5,745 nucleotides of DNA from Streptomyces sp. NRRL B-1347 (GTDB lineage: Bacteria > Actinomycetota > Actinomycetes > Streptomycetales > Streptomycetaceae): contig NZ_JOJM01000142.1 in the NCBI RefSeq assembly GCF_000720325.1, positions 1 to 5,745 on the forward strand, read 5' to 3'. Below are positions 1-5,442 of this stretch, piece after piece. The position numbers and the translations under genes are program-made. The notes under the pieces were generated by a model. That model ran no database searches. It was given only the letters and a program-made list of their open reading frames with translations, and was not told the origin of the DNA. Position 1 is the stretch's first letter; every line of letters begins with the position of its first letter.

Positions 1-240
1 GTGGTGCGGGGGGCCGGGTTCTGGGTGGCGCTCGTGCCGCAGGTGCCGGGGTTCGCGTGGGTGGGTCTTGAGCCGGGGGTGCGGCGGGCCTTCAAGGATT
101 GCTTCACGCTCTGTGTGCTGGCCTTCGCGGTCGCGCGGTGCTGTCTGCGGCCGAGGGCGGTTACTGTGGATGACGCAGGACCGGCAGGACCGCCCGAGGC
201 GGTGGGGTCGGCGGTGCCGGTCTCCAGGGCCGCGTTTTGA
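1..240 (+). CDS. possible 3' end of an upstream gene (unidentified, partial)
   Basis: One frame is open from the left edge to a TGA at 238-240. Over the first 96 bases its G+C by codon position is roughly 78/53/94 percent, the pattern expected for a real streptomycete coding frame. The pattern weakens towards the stop (third position about 77 percent). I do not recognise the product. The last 79 residues are a hydrophobic, cysteine-containing stretch followed by a Pro/Ala/Gly-rich tail, with no motif. Two things argue against coding all the way to 240: a nested hairpin at 179-222 lies inside it, and its stop codon falls within the -35 box of the rplM promoter. Another frame stops earlier at 69-71 and could be the true end of the upstream gene, but its third-position G+C is poorer. 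The stretch may also be non-coding. Confidence 0.25.
   Translation: MVRGAGFWVALVPQVPGFAWVGLEPGVRRAFKDCFTLCVLAFAVARCCLRPRAVTVDDAGPAGPPEAVGSAVPVSRAAF
179..222 (+). terminator. nested hairpin, possible terminator upstream of rplM
   Basis: Outer arms GACCGGCA (179-186) and TGCCGGTC (215-222) are perfectly complementary over 8 bp. They enclose a second perfect hairpin, ACCGCC (189-194), loop CGA, GGCGGT (198-203). A short T run (TTTT, 235-238) follows 12 bases later, which is too far for a classic intrinsic terminator. It may still end or attenuate transcription from the upstream gene before the rplM promoter. Confidence 0.3.
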
Positions 241-266
241 CCCATACGGGGCGGCACGGGTAGTCT
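237..266 (+). promoter_or_regulatory. rplM-rpsI promoter (vegetative sigma type)
   Basis: A -35 box TTGACC (237-242) and a -10 box TAGTCT (261-266) are separated by 18 bp. Both are close to the consensus used by the main HrdB-type sigma factor in streptomycetes (TTGACN and TANNNT). Transcription would start near 272-275, giving a leader of about 175 nt before rplM. This is the best promoter match in the window and suits a highly expressed ribosomal-protein operon. The start site is inferred, not measured. Confidence 0.65.
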
Positions 267-271
267 CGGGG

Positions 272-450
272 ACTGATACGTATTGGCTTCCTCGTTCTCA
301 CGCGAAAGGGCCCTTACGTAGGTTCCCTGGAGCAGTTACCAGTGGCTCGCATACGGGCAGCGTCCCCGGCATTGTGAGCCCCAGCTGCATGATCGCTTCC
401 TGGGTGCCGTGTGTCTGGACCCCATCCACTGAAGAAGCGAAGGCTACGAA
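272..450 (+). promoter_or_regulatory. structured 5' leader of rplM mRNA
   Basis: About 175 untranslated nucleotides precede rplM, long for a bacterial leader. Several pairings are visible. GGCTCGCA (344-351) pairs with TGTGAGCC (373-380) over 8 bp with one G-U, and contains an inner stem CGGG (354-357) with CCCG (365-368). A competing hairpin pairs CCCAG (380-384) with CTGGG (400-404). Its loop carries TCGCTTC (393-399), which is complementary to GAAGCGA (434-440), overlapping the rplM ribosome binding site. A third hairpin, GGGTgCC (402-408) with GGACCC (417-422), is also possible. Ribosomal-protein leaders often bind their own product to limit translation, and L13 leaders are known in Firmicutes. 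Feedback control here is an inference from the folding. Confidence 0.45.
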
Positions 451-894
451 GTGCGTACGTACAGCCCCAAGCCCGGCGACGTGACCCGTCAGTGGCACGT
501 CATCGACGCCCAGGACATCGTCCTGGGACGTCTGGCGACCACCGCCGCCTCTCTCCTGCGCGGCAAGCACAAGCCGACTTACGCCCCCCACATGGACATG
601 GGCGACTTCGTCATCATCGTCAACGCCGAGAAGGTTCACCTCTCCGGCAACAAGAAGACCCAGAAGATGGCCTACCGCCACTCTGGCTACCCGGGCGGCC
701 TCCGCTCGGTCCGCTACGACGAGCTGCTTGAGAAGAACCCCGAGAAGGCCATCGAGAAGGCCATCAAGGGCATGCTCCCCAAGAACTCGCTGGGCCGTCA
801 GATGCTCTCGAAGCTGAAGGTCTACAAGGGTGACCAGCACCCGCACGGCGCGCAGCAGCCGCAGCCGTTCGAGATCACCCAGGTCGCGCAGTAA
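451..894 (+). CDS. rplM: 50S ribosomal protein L13
   Basis: The 147-residue product is full length for bacterial L13, a protein that binds 23S rRNA early in assembly of the large ribosomal subunit. Family hallmarks are clear: [16 protein letters not shown] (15-30), [12 protein letters not shown] (51-62), [10 protein letters not shown] (75-84) and the basic stretch [20 protein letters not shown] (106-125), followed by GDQHPH. The GTG at 451 has a ribosome binding site GAAGG (439-443) seven bases upstream and gives the usual actinobacterial amino terminus [10 protein letters not shown], with the WHVIDA core at residue 15. It is the first gene of an operon with rpsI, 41 bp downstream, an arrangement widespread in bacteria. 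Expression is probably set by the promoter at 237-266 and perhaps by the folded leader. Confidence 0.98.
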   Translation: MRTYSPKPGDVTRQWHVIDAQDIVLGRLATTAASLLRGKHKPTYAPHMDMGDFVIIVNAEKVHLSGNKKTQKMAYRHSGYPGGLRSVRYDELLEKNPEKAIEKAIKGMLPKNSLGRQMLSKLKVYKGDQHPHGAQQPQPFEITQVAQ

Positions 895-935
895 GTCCGG
901 CCACCCCCTAAGACGAAGAGAATCTGAGGATCATC

Positions 936-1451
936 GTGGCCGAGACCACCGCTGAGCAGCCGATCGACGAGACCGTCGACATCGAGCACTACACCACCGA
1001 GTCCGAGGCGCCCGTCGAGGGCGAGTACACCTCGGAGTCGAACGCCGCGCGCTTCGGCGACCCGCAGCCGGCCGCCGGCCTGGGCCGTCGCAAGAACGCC
1101 ATCGCCCGCGTCCGGATCGTCCCGGGCACCGGCAAGTGGAAGATCAACGGTCGCACCCTCGAGGACTACTTCCCGAACAAGGTGCACCAGCAGGAAGTCA
1201 ACGAGCCGTTCAAGGTTCTCGAGCTCGAGGGCCGCTACGACGTCATCGCCCGCATCGCGGGTGGCGGCGTCTCCGGTCAGGCCGGCGCCCTGCGCCTCGG
1301 CGTGGCCCGTGCCCTGAACGAGGCCGACGTGGACAACAACCGCGGCGCCCTCAAGAAGGCCGGCTTCCTCAAGCGCGACGACCGTGCGGTCGAGCGCAAG
1401 AAGGCCGGTCTCAAGAAGGCCCGCAAGGCCCCGCAGTACAGCAAGCGCTAA
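936..1451 (+). CDS. rpsI: 30S ribosomal protein S9
   Basis: The 171-residue product is S9 (uS9) of the small ribosomal subunit head. The conserved core starts at about residue 50 with [12 protein letters not shown] (50-61), then [19 protein letters not shown] (109-127) and a very basic tail ending in QYSKR. In the family this extended tail reaches the P site and its final Arg contacts P-site tRNA; here it is intact. The first 49 residues are an acidic, Glu/Thr-rich extension absent from E. coli S9 but usual in actinobacteria, so the product is longer than the roughly 130 residues of the enterobacterial protein. The GTG at 936 is chosen because GAGGA (926-930) lies five bases upstream. It is the second and last gene of the rplM operon, ended by the terminator at 1478-1520. 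Confidence 0.98.
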   Translation: MAETTAEQPIDETVDIEHYTTESEAPVEGEYTSESNAARFGDPQPAAGLGRRKNAIARVRIVPGTGKWKINGRTLEDYFPNKVHQQEVNEPFKVLELEGRYDVIARIAGGGVSGQAGALRLGVARALNEADVDNNRGALKKAGFLKRDDRAVERKKAGLKKARKAPQYSKR

Positions 1452-1477
1452 TCGTCGCTGCCTGCTAGTACTTCACG

Positions 1478-1520
1478 AACGCCCCGGCGGCACCCTGTGT
1501 GCTGCCGGGGCGTTTCGTTT
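1478..1520 (+). terminator. intrinsic terminator of the rplM-rpsI operon
   Basis: Arms 1478-1493 and 1499-1514 pair over all 16 positions with a single G-U (1489:1503), around a five-base loop (1494-1498). The stem is largely GC and leads straight into a T-rich stretch (1513-1521, interrupted by CG). It begins 26 bases after the rpsI stop. This is the strongest stem-loop in the window and a textbook factor-independent terminator. Confidence 0.9.
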
Positions 1521-1527
1521 ATCAGCG

Positions 1528-1543
1528 CCCCGTCGATCCGGGG
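1528..1543 (+). other. small hairpin between rpsI terminator and glmM
   Basis: CCCCG (1528-1532) and CGGGG (1539-1543) form a perfect five-base-pair stem with a six-base loop, eight bases after the main terminator. No T run follows. It may be a second terminator stem or part of the glmM leader. No convincing glmM promoter is visible in 1521-1580, although one must exist if the upstream terminator is efficient. Confidence 0.3.
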
Positions 1544-1550
1544 TGGACGC

Positions 1551-1566
1551 TCGGAATGTCGGAATG
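1551..1566 (+). repeat. tandem direct repeat TCGGAATG x2 before glmM
   Basis: TCGGAATG occurs twice with no gap (1551-1558 and 1559-1566), followed by a related TTCGGAGG that contains the glmM ribosome binding site. The repeat is the only locally AT-richer segment in the glmM leader. It could be a small regulatory element or chance slippage. Confidence 0.5.
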
Positions 1567-1569
1567 TTC

Positions 1570-1575
1570 GGAGGA
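1570..1575 (+). promoter_or_regulatory. ribosome binding site deciding the glmM start
   Basis: GGAGGA at 1570-1575 is complementary to the 3' end of 16S rRNA and sits five bases before the GTG at 1581. The same frame is open 28 codons further upstream to a GTG at 1497, but that lies inside the rpsI terminator and has no such site, so 1581 is the start. Confidence 0.85.
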
Positions 1576-1580
1576 CAGCA

Positions 1581-2939
1581 GTGGGACGACTCTTCGGCAC
1601 GGACGGCGTGCGCGGTGTCGCCAACGCCGATCTGACGGCGGAGCTCGCGCTCGGCCTCTCGGTCGCCGCGGCGCACGTGCTCGCCGAAGCGGGCACCTTC
1701 GAGGGCCATCGCCCGACAGCGGTGGTGGGGCGTGACCCGCGCGCGTCCGGGGAGTTCCTGGAGGCCGCGGTCGTCGCGGGCCTGGCGAGCGCCGGTGTGG
1801 ACGTCCTGCGCGTCGGTGTGCTGCCCACCCCGGCGGTGGCCCATCTCACCGCCGCGCTCGGCGCCGACCTCGGTGTGATGCTGTCCGCCAGCCACAACGC
1901 CATGCCCGACAACGGCATCAAGTTCTTCGCCCGCGGCGGCCACAAGCTCGCCGACGACCTCGAGGACCGCATCGAGTCCGTCTACGAGGAGCACCGCACG
2001 GGCGCTCCCTGGCAGCGGCCCACCGGCGCGGGCGTCGGCCGTGTCACCTCGTACGACCAGGGGCTCGACCAGTACGTGGCGCACCTGATCGGTGTGCTGC
2101 CGAACCGCCTCGACGGGCTGAAGATCGTCCTGGACGAGGCGCACGGCGCCGCCGCCCGGGTCTCGCCGGAGGCCTTCGCGCGCGCCGGTGCCGAGATCGT
2201 CACCATCGGCGCGTCCCCCGACGGCCTGAACATCAACGAGGGCTGCGGCTCGACCCACCTGGAGCAGCTCCAGGCCGCGGTCGTCGAGCACGGCGCCCAC
2301 CTCGGCATCGCGCACGACGGCGACGCCGACCGCTGCCTCGCCGTGGACCACACGGGTGCCGAGGTCGACGGCGACCAGATCCTCGCCGTGCTCGCGCTCG
2401 GCATGCGGGAGCGCGGTGTGCTGCGCCGCGACACCGTTGTCGCCACGGTGATGTCGAACCTGGGCTTCAAGCTCGCCATGGAGCGCGAGGGCCTGCAGTT
2501 CGTCGAGACCGCCGTCGGCGACCGGTACGTCCTGGAGGAGATGAAGGCCAGCGGCTACGCGCTCGGCGGCGAGCAGTCCGGGCACGTCATCGCCCTGGAC
2601 CACGCCACCACCGGCGACGGCACGCTCACCGGTCTGCTGCTCGCGGCCCGCGTCGCCGAGACCGGCCGCCCCCTCAAGGACCTGGCCGCCGTCATGGAGC
2701 GGCTGCCGCAGGTCCTCATCAACGTGCCGGACGTGGACAAGTCCCGGGTGAAGAGCTCGGCGGAGCTGACCGTCGCCGTCGCCGACGCCGAGCGCGAGCT
2801 TGGCCAGACCGGCCGCGTGCTGCTGCGCCCCTCCGGCACCGAGCCGCTGGTGCGCGTGATGGTGGAGGCCGCCGACATCGAGCAGGCCCGCTCCGTGGCC
2901 GGGCGTCTGGCGGACGTGGTGAAGTCCGCGCTCGGCTAG
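1581..2939 (+). CDS. glmM: phosphoglucosamine mutase
   Basis: GlmM converts glucosamine-6-phosphate to glucosamine-1-phosphate, the cytoplasmic step between GlmS and GlmU on the way to UDP-GlcNAc for peptidoglycan. The 452-residue product starts with the family signature [11 protein letters not shown] (2-12). The SASHN motif (102-106) carries the serine, at 104, that is phosphorylated during catalysis. The metal-binding loop DGDADR is at 246-251, the sugar-binding loop GGEQSGH at 329-335 and the phosphate-binding loop RPSGTEP at 416-422. All four functional sites of the alpha-D-phosphohexomutase fold are therefore present and in order. The start is fixed by the ribosome binding site at 1570-1575. 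It lies behind the rpsI terminator, so it probably has its own promoter, though none is obvious. Its TAG stop overlaps that of the convergent DUF389 gene. Confidence 0.97.
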   Translation: MGRLFGTDGVRGVANADLTAELALGLSVAAAHVLAEAGTFEGHRPTAVVGRDPRASGEFLEAAVVAGLASAGVDVLRVGVLPTPAVAHLTAALGADLGVMLSASHNAMPDNGIKFFARGGHKLADDLEDRIESVYEEHRTGAPWQRPTGAGVGRVTSYDQGLDQYVAHLIGVLPNRLDGLKIVLDEAHGAAARVSPEAFARAGAEIVTIGASPDGLNINEGCGSTHLEQLQAAVVEHGAHLGIAHDGDADRCLAVDHTGAEVDGDQILAVLALGMRERGVLRRDTVVATVMSNLGFKLAMEREGLQFVETAVGDRYVLEEMKASGYALGGEQSGHVIALDHATTGDGTLTGLLLAARVAETGRPLKDLAAVMERLPQVLINVPDVDKSRVKSSAELTVAVADAERELGQTGRVLLRPSGTEPLVRVMVEAADIEQARSVAGRLADVVKSALG

Positions 2940-2951
2940 GAGACGCCGAGC
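2930..2951. terminator. hairpin over the shared glmM/DUF389 stop codons
   Basis: GCTCGGC (2930-2936) and GCCGAGC (2945-2951) form a perfect seven-base-pair stem with an eight-base loop, and the overlapping stops of both convergent genes fall at its edge (2936-2939). On the plus strand it is followed by TTCTT (2952-2956), a weak U tract, so it could end glmM transcription. The minus-strand side has no U tract. As both proteins end in Leu-Gly codons CTC GGC near the stop, the symmetry may partly be a coding coincidence. Confidence 0.4.
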
Positions 2952-3886
2952 TTCTTGGCGGTACGTTCGCGCTGCCGCGCCCAGAGCAGCTTCTGGGCGA
3001 GCAGCGTGAGCGTACCGGCGAGCACGATGCCGAGCAGGTTGAGCAGGAGCTGTTCGGTGGAGCCCCAGGCCTGGCGGTACTCGTCGTAGCTGAAGGCCAC
3101 CGCGGCGTTCGCCGCCGCCGGGACCGTCGTCACCGAGATGGCGACGCCCACGAGCGCGCCCGACTTCGCCGAGGTCAGCGACAGGGTGCCCGCGGCGCCC
3201 GCGAGGACGGCCACGACGAAGGAGAACCAGTCGGGCCGGTAGATGAAGTTGGTGTTGGGCCGCTCGGCCTTCAGGGACGACTCGTGGAACAGGTCCACCG
3301 CGTCCATGAAGAAGCTGAAGGCCACCGTCGCCGCCATGGCGATCGCGAAGCCCGCGATCAGCGCGATCAGGGAGCGCAGCGCCAGGCGCGGGGCGCGTCG
3401 CACGAGCGCCGTGCAGAAGCCCGCGAGCGGGCCGAACTCCGGGCCCACCGCCATCGCGCCCACGATGAGGATCGCGTTGTCGAGGACGACGCCGCAGGCC
3501 GCGATCATCGTGGCGAGCGTGATGAAGGCGACGTAGGTGATGGAGAGCGTGGACTCCTCGTGCGTGGCGTCCGCCAGGTGCTCCCACAGGACCGCGTCCG
3601 CGCCCTCGCCGGGTGCCTCGTCCTCGGCCTTGTCGGCGCGCAGGGACAGCGACAGGTCGATGTTCTCCAGGGCGATCGAGCCGTGCTTGTCGATCTCCAG
3701 GGCGCGCAGGCCGCCGAGGAGTTCGTCGCCCGCCTCGCGGGCCACGTCGCACAGCACGATGTCGCCGGACGGGTTGCGCGCGGCGCCCGGCACGACGGCG
3801 AGGTGGGTCGTGCCGGGCGTCTTCTCGATCAGGCGCACCACGGCGTCGGTCCGGTCCGCCGGGGTGATCAGCCGCAGATGGAGCAT
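2936..3886 (-). CDS. DUF389 family membrane protein
   Basis: The 316-residue product has a soluble amino-terminal domain (about 1-110) starting [17 protein letters not shown], then a membrane domain with about six hydrophobic segments (roughly 113-132, 135-158, 170-195, 220-237, 241-266, 279-300) and a short basic tail. The stretch [17 protein letters not shown] (141-157) matches the hallmark of the DUF389 (TIGR00341-type) family, whose molecular function is not established as far as I know. The ATG at 3886 has an AAGG (3897-3894) seven bases upstream. The gene follows coaA on the same strand after only 27 bp, so the two are probably cotranscribed. Its stop overlaps the convergent glmM stop by 4 bp. 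No catalytic motif, signal peptide or transporter signature is seen, so no substrate is proposed. Confidence 0.88.
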   Translation of the reverse strand: MLHLRLITPADRTDAVVRLIEKTPGTTHLAVVPGAARNPSGDIVLCDVAREAGDELLGGLRALEIDKHGSIALENIDLSLSLRADKAEDEAPGEGADAVLWEHLADATHEESTLSITYVAFITLATMIAACGVVLDNAILIVGAMAVGPEFGPLAGFCTALVRRAPRLALRSLIALIAGFAIAMAATVAFSFFMDAVDLFHESSLKAERPNTNFIYRPDWFSFVVAVLAGAAGTLSLTSAKSGALVGVAISVTTVPAAANAAVAFSYDEYRQAWGSTEQLLLNLLGIVLAGTLTLLAQKLLWARQRERTAKKLGVS

Positions 3887-3913
3887 GTCCGCACCTTAAC
3901 GCGGGCCTGACGG

Positions 3914-4912
3914 TCAGAGTTTGCGCAGGCTGAGCCGTCGTACCTTGTGGTCGGGGCCCTTGCGGATGATGAGCGTGGCGCGGCCGCGGGTGGGTGCCAC
4001 GTTCTCCACCAGGTTCGGCTTGTTGATGGTCCGCCAGGTGGTGCGGGCGTAGTCGAGCGCCTCTTCCTCGGAGACCTGGGTGTACTTGCGGAAGTACGAG
4101 GACGGGTTCTGGAACGCGGTCTCGCGCAGCTTGCGGAACCGGTTCAGGTACCAGCGCTCGATGTCCTCGGTGCGGGCGTCGACGTACACGCTGAAGTCGA
4201 AGTAGTCGGCCAGGCCGACGCGGGTGCGGCCGTCCTTGCCGGGCAGTGCGGGCTGCAGCACATTCAGGCCCTCGACGATGAGGATGTCCGGGCGGCGCAC
4301 GGTGAGGCGCTCGCCGGGCACGATGTCGTAGATCAGGTGCGAGTAGACGGGTGCGGTGACCTCGTCCTTGCCCGCCTTGATGTCGGCGACGAAGCGCGTA
4401 AGCGCCCTGCGGTCGTACGACTCGGGGAAGCCCTTGCGCGACATCAGGCCGCGCGCCTGGAGCTCCTTGGTGGGCAGCAGGAAGCCGTCCGTGGTGACCA
4501 GCTCCACGCGCGGGTGCTCGGGCCAGCGCGAGAGCAGGGCCTGGAGCAGCCGCGCGACGGTCGACTTGCCGACGGCGACGGAGCCCGCGACGCCTATGAC
4601 GAAGGGCGTGCCCGACTGGGAGCCCTTCTCGCCGGTGTCGCCGAGGAAGGTGTTGAGCGCTCCGCGCAGGCCGTCGGTGGCGCCCACGTAGAGGTTGAGG
4701 AGGCGGGAGAGCGGGAGGTAGATGTCCCGCACTTCGTCGAGGTCGATGACGTCGCCGAGGCCGCGCAGCTTCTCCAGCTCGGCGGCGGTCAGGGGCAGCG
4801 GCGTCTTTTCACGCAGCGCGCTCCACTCGGCACGGGTGAGGTCGACGTAGGGGGTCGCCTCCGGCTTGTGCCGGTTGGCGCCCCGTGGCGGCGAGGAGAC
4901 CAAAGAGATCAC
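3914..4912 (-). CDS. coaA: type I pantothenate kinase
   Basis: CoaA phosphorylates pantothenate with ATP, the first and usually rate-controlling step of coenzyme A synthesis, in the cytoplasm. The 332-residue product has the type I (PRK-like P-loop) features: Walker [13 protein letters not shown] (107-118), TTDGFLLP (140-147), [12 protein letters not shown] (160-171), the [11 protein letters not shown] loop (191-201), the [11 protein letters not shown] strand (210-220) and WYLNRFRKL (254-262). The Lys of the P-loop (116) and the Asp of TTDGF (142) are intact. Type I enzymes are commonly feedback-inhibited by CoA; that cannot be judged here. The GTG at 4912 is the first possible start: in the same frame an in-frame TAA (4924-4922) is followed only by CAA, TGG and ACT. 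No ribosome binding site is convincing, so the mRNA may be leaderless. It is upstream partner of the DUF389 gene. Confidence 0.97.
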   Translation of the reverse strand: MISLVSSPPRGANRHKPEATPYVDLTRAEWSALREKTPLPLTAAELEKLRGLGDVIDLDEVRDIYLPLSRLLNLYVGATDGLRGALNTFLGDTGEKGSQSGTPFVIGVAGSVAVGKSTVARLLQALLSRWPEHPRVELVTTDGFLLPTKELQARGLMSRKGFPESYDRRALTRFVADIKAGKDEVTAPVYSHLIYDIVPGERLTVRRPDILIVEGLNVLQPALPGKDGRTRVGLADYFDFSVYVDARTEDIERWYLNRFRKLRETAFQNPSSYFRKYTQVSEEEALDYARTTWRTINKPNLVENVAPTRGRATLIIRKGPDHKVRRLSLRKL

Positions 4913-4926
4913 AGTCCATTGTTACG
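4913..4926 (-). promoter_or_regulatory. candidate -10 region for leaderless coaA mRNA
   Basis: Read on the minus strand, TAACAAT (4924-4918) resembles a -10 element and ends five bases before the GTG of coaA (4912-4910), the distance expected if transcription starts at or next to the start codon. No good -35 hexamer is seen 17-18 bp upstream, so the assignment is weak. Confidence 0.35.
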
Positions 4927-4949
4927 GGAGTTTGAACGTCCGTGCGGGT

Positions 4950-4964
4950 GGGGTGTGTCACCCC
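4950..4964. promoter_or_regulatory. 15-bp perfect dyad between coaA and acpS (possible operator)
   Basis: GGGGTG (4950-4955) and CACCCC (4959-4964) are perfect inverted repeats around the central TGT, so the element reads nearly the same on both strands. It lies in the 72-bp gap between two divergent genes. It covers the position where the acpS -35 box would fall, and sits just upstream of where the coaA -35 box would fall. No T run follows in either direction, so it is not a terminator. Binding by a dimeric regulator is an inference. Confidence 0.4.
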
Positions 4965-4972
4965 TCTCGTGA

Positions 4973-4979
4973 TTAGCTG
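4973..4979 (+). promoter_or_regulatory. candidate -10 region for leaderless acpS mRNA
   Basis: TTAGCTG (4973-4979) contains TTAGCT or TAGCTG, a moderate -10 match. It ends five or six bases before the acpS GTG at 4985, consistent with a leaderless transcript. The -35 position is occupied by the GGGGTG arm of the dyad, a poor match to TTGAC, which would suit a promoter that needs an activator or is weak. Confidence 0.3.
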
Positions 4980-4984
4980 CCGCC

Positions 4985-5353
4985 GTGATTATTGGTGTGG
5001 GTATCGATGTGGCCGAGATCGACCGGTTTGCCGCTTCTCTTGAGCGGACGCCGGGGATGCGGGAACGGCTCTTCGTGGAGCGGGAGTTGTACCTGCCCAG
5101 TGGTGAGCGGCGCGGCGTCGCCTCGCTCGCGGCCCGGTTCGCCGCCAAGGAAGCTTTGGCCAAGGCCCTGGGTGCGCCGCCCGGCCTTCGCTGGACGGAC
5201 GCCGAGGTGTACGTGGAGGAGACCGGGCAGCCCCGCCTGCGGGTCGCCGGGACGGTGGCCGCGCGGGCCGAGGCCCTCGGAGTGCGCGGCTGGCACGTGT
5301 CCCTGAGCCATGACGCGGGAGTGGCGTCCGCGGTGGTCGTCGCCGAGGGGTAG
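4985..5353 (+). CDS. acpS: holo-[acyl-carrier-protein] synthase
   Basis: AcpS transfers 4'-phosphopantetheine from CoA to a serine of apo-ACP, activating fatty-acid (and often type II polyketide) carrier proteins. The 122-residue product is full length for this small trimeric family. It shows [12 protein letters not shown] (4-15), whose Asp8 binds magnesium, [14 protein letters not shown] (50-63), whose Glu55 is the second metal ligand, and WHVSLSHD (103-110) with the usual hydrophobic strand after it. The GTG at 4985 is forced: an in-frame TGA at 4970-4972 is followed only by TTA, GCT, GCC and GCC. No Shine-Dalgarno sequence precedes it, so translation probably starts on a leaderless mRNA. 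It diverges from coaA, whose pathway makes its CoA substrate, and is followed by nnr 89 bp later. Confidence 0.96.
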   Translation: MIIGVGIDVAEIDRFAASLERTPGMRERLFVERELYLPSGERRGVASLAARFAAKEALAKALGAPPGLRWTDAEVYVEETGQPRLRVAGTVAARAEALGVRGWHVSLSHDAGVASAVVVAEG

Positions 5354-5354
5354 G

Positions 5355-5371
5355 CGGGGCGCCGTGCCCCG
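5355..5371 (+). other. GC hairpin after the acpS stop
   Basis: CGGGGC (5355-5360) and GCCCCG (5366-5371) form a perfect six-base-pair stem with a five-base loop, starting one base after the acpS TAG. There is no T run after it, so it is at best a weak or factor-assisted terminator or an mRNA-stabilising end. If transcription continues through it, acpS and nnr are one operon. Confidence 0.35.
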
Positions 5372-5412
5372 AGCCGCGGGCCGCCGCGCTGCTGCCGGGA
5401 CGCGGTACTGCC

Positions 5413-5418
5413 GGGGAG
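5413..5418 (+). promoter_or_regulatory. possible Shine-Dalgarno upstream of nnr
   Basis: GGGGAG (5413-5418) is the best purine-rich site before nnr. It is six bases before an in-frame GTG at 5425 but 24 bases before the ATG at 5443 that fits the family. It therefore bears on which start is used: the ATG has only GGTGG directly against it. Confidence 0.3.
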
Positions 5419-5442
5419 CGCGTGGTGCGCGAGACTTGGTGG

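Noticed and set aside
1..107. Possible minus-strand gene start at 107 reading out of the left edge
   Set aside because: No ribosome binding site precedes the GTG, and the base composition by codon position (second position richer in GC than first) is wrong for coding on that strand.
298..846. Minus-strand frame opposite rplM and its leader
   Set aside because: Antisense to a clear L13 gene, with a Val/Leu/Gly/Asp-rich shadow product and no ribosome binding site seen.
1497..1580. Upstream extension of glmM to a GTG at 1497
   Set aside because: It would start inside the rpsI terminator without a ribosome binding site, and the GlmM family begins with [11 protein letters not shown] right after the GTG at 1581.
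1556..1735. Small ATG frame ([10 protein letters not shown]...) overlapping the start of glmM, as a possible regulatory uORF
   Set aside because: It has no ribosome binding site, its codon positions follow the glmM frame rather than its own, and its later product is Arg-rich shadow sequence.
1473..3752. Very long open frame on the minus strand across glmM and the DUF389 gene
   Set aside because: It is antisense to glmM and out of frame with the DUF389 gene; its product is Arg/Gly/Ala/His-rich low-complexity sequence with no motif, as usual for shadow frames in GC-rich DNA.
3947..4972. 341-codon plus-strand frame opposite coaA
   Set aside because: coaA carries a complete set of pantothenate kinase motifs on the minus strand; the opposite frame gives a Val/Gly/Ala/Asp/Glu-rich sequence without any recognisable feature.
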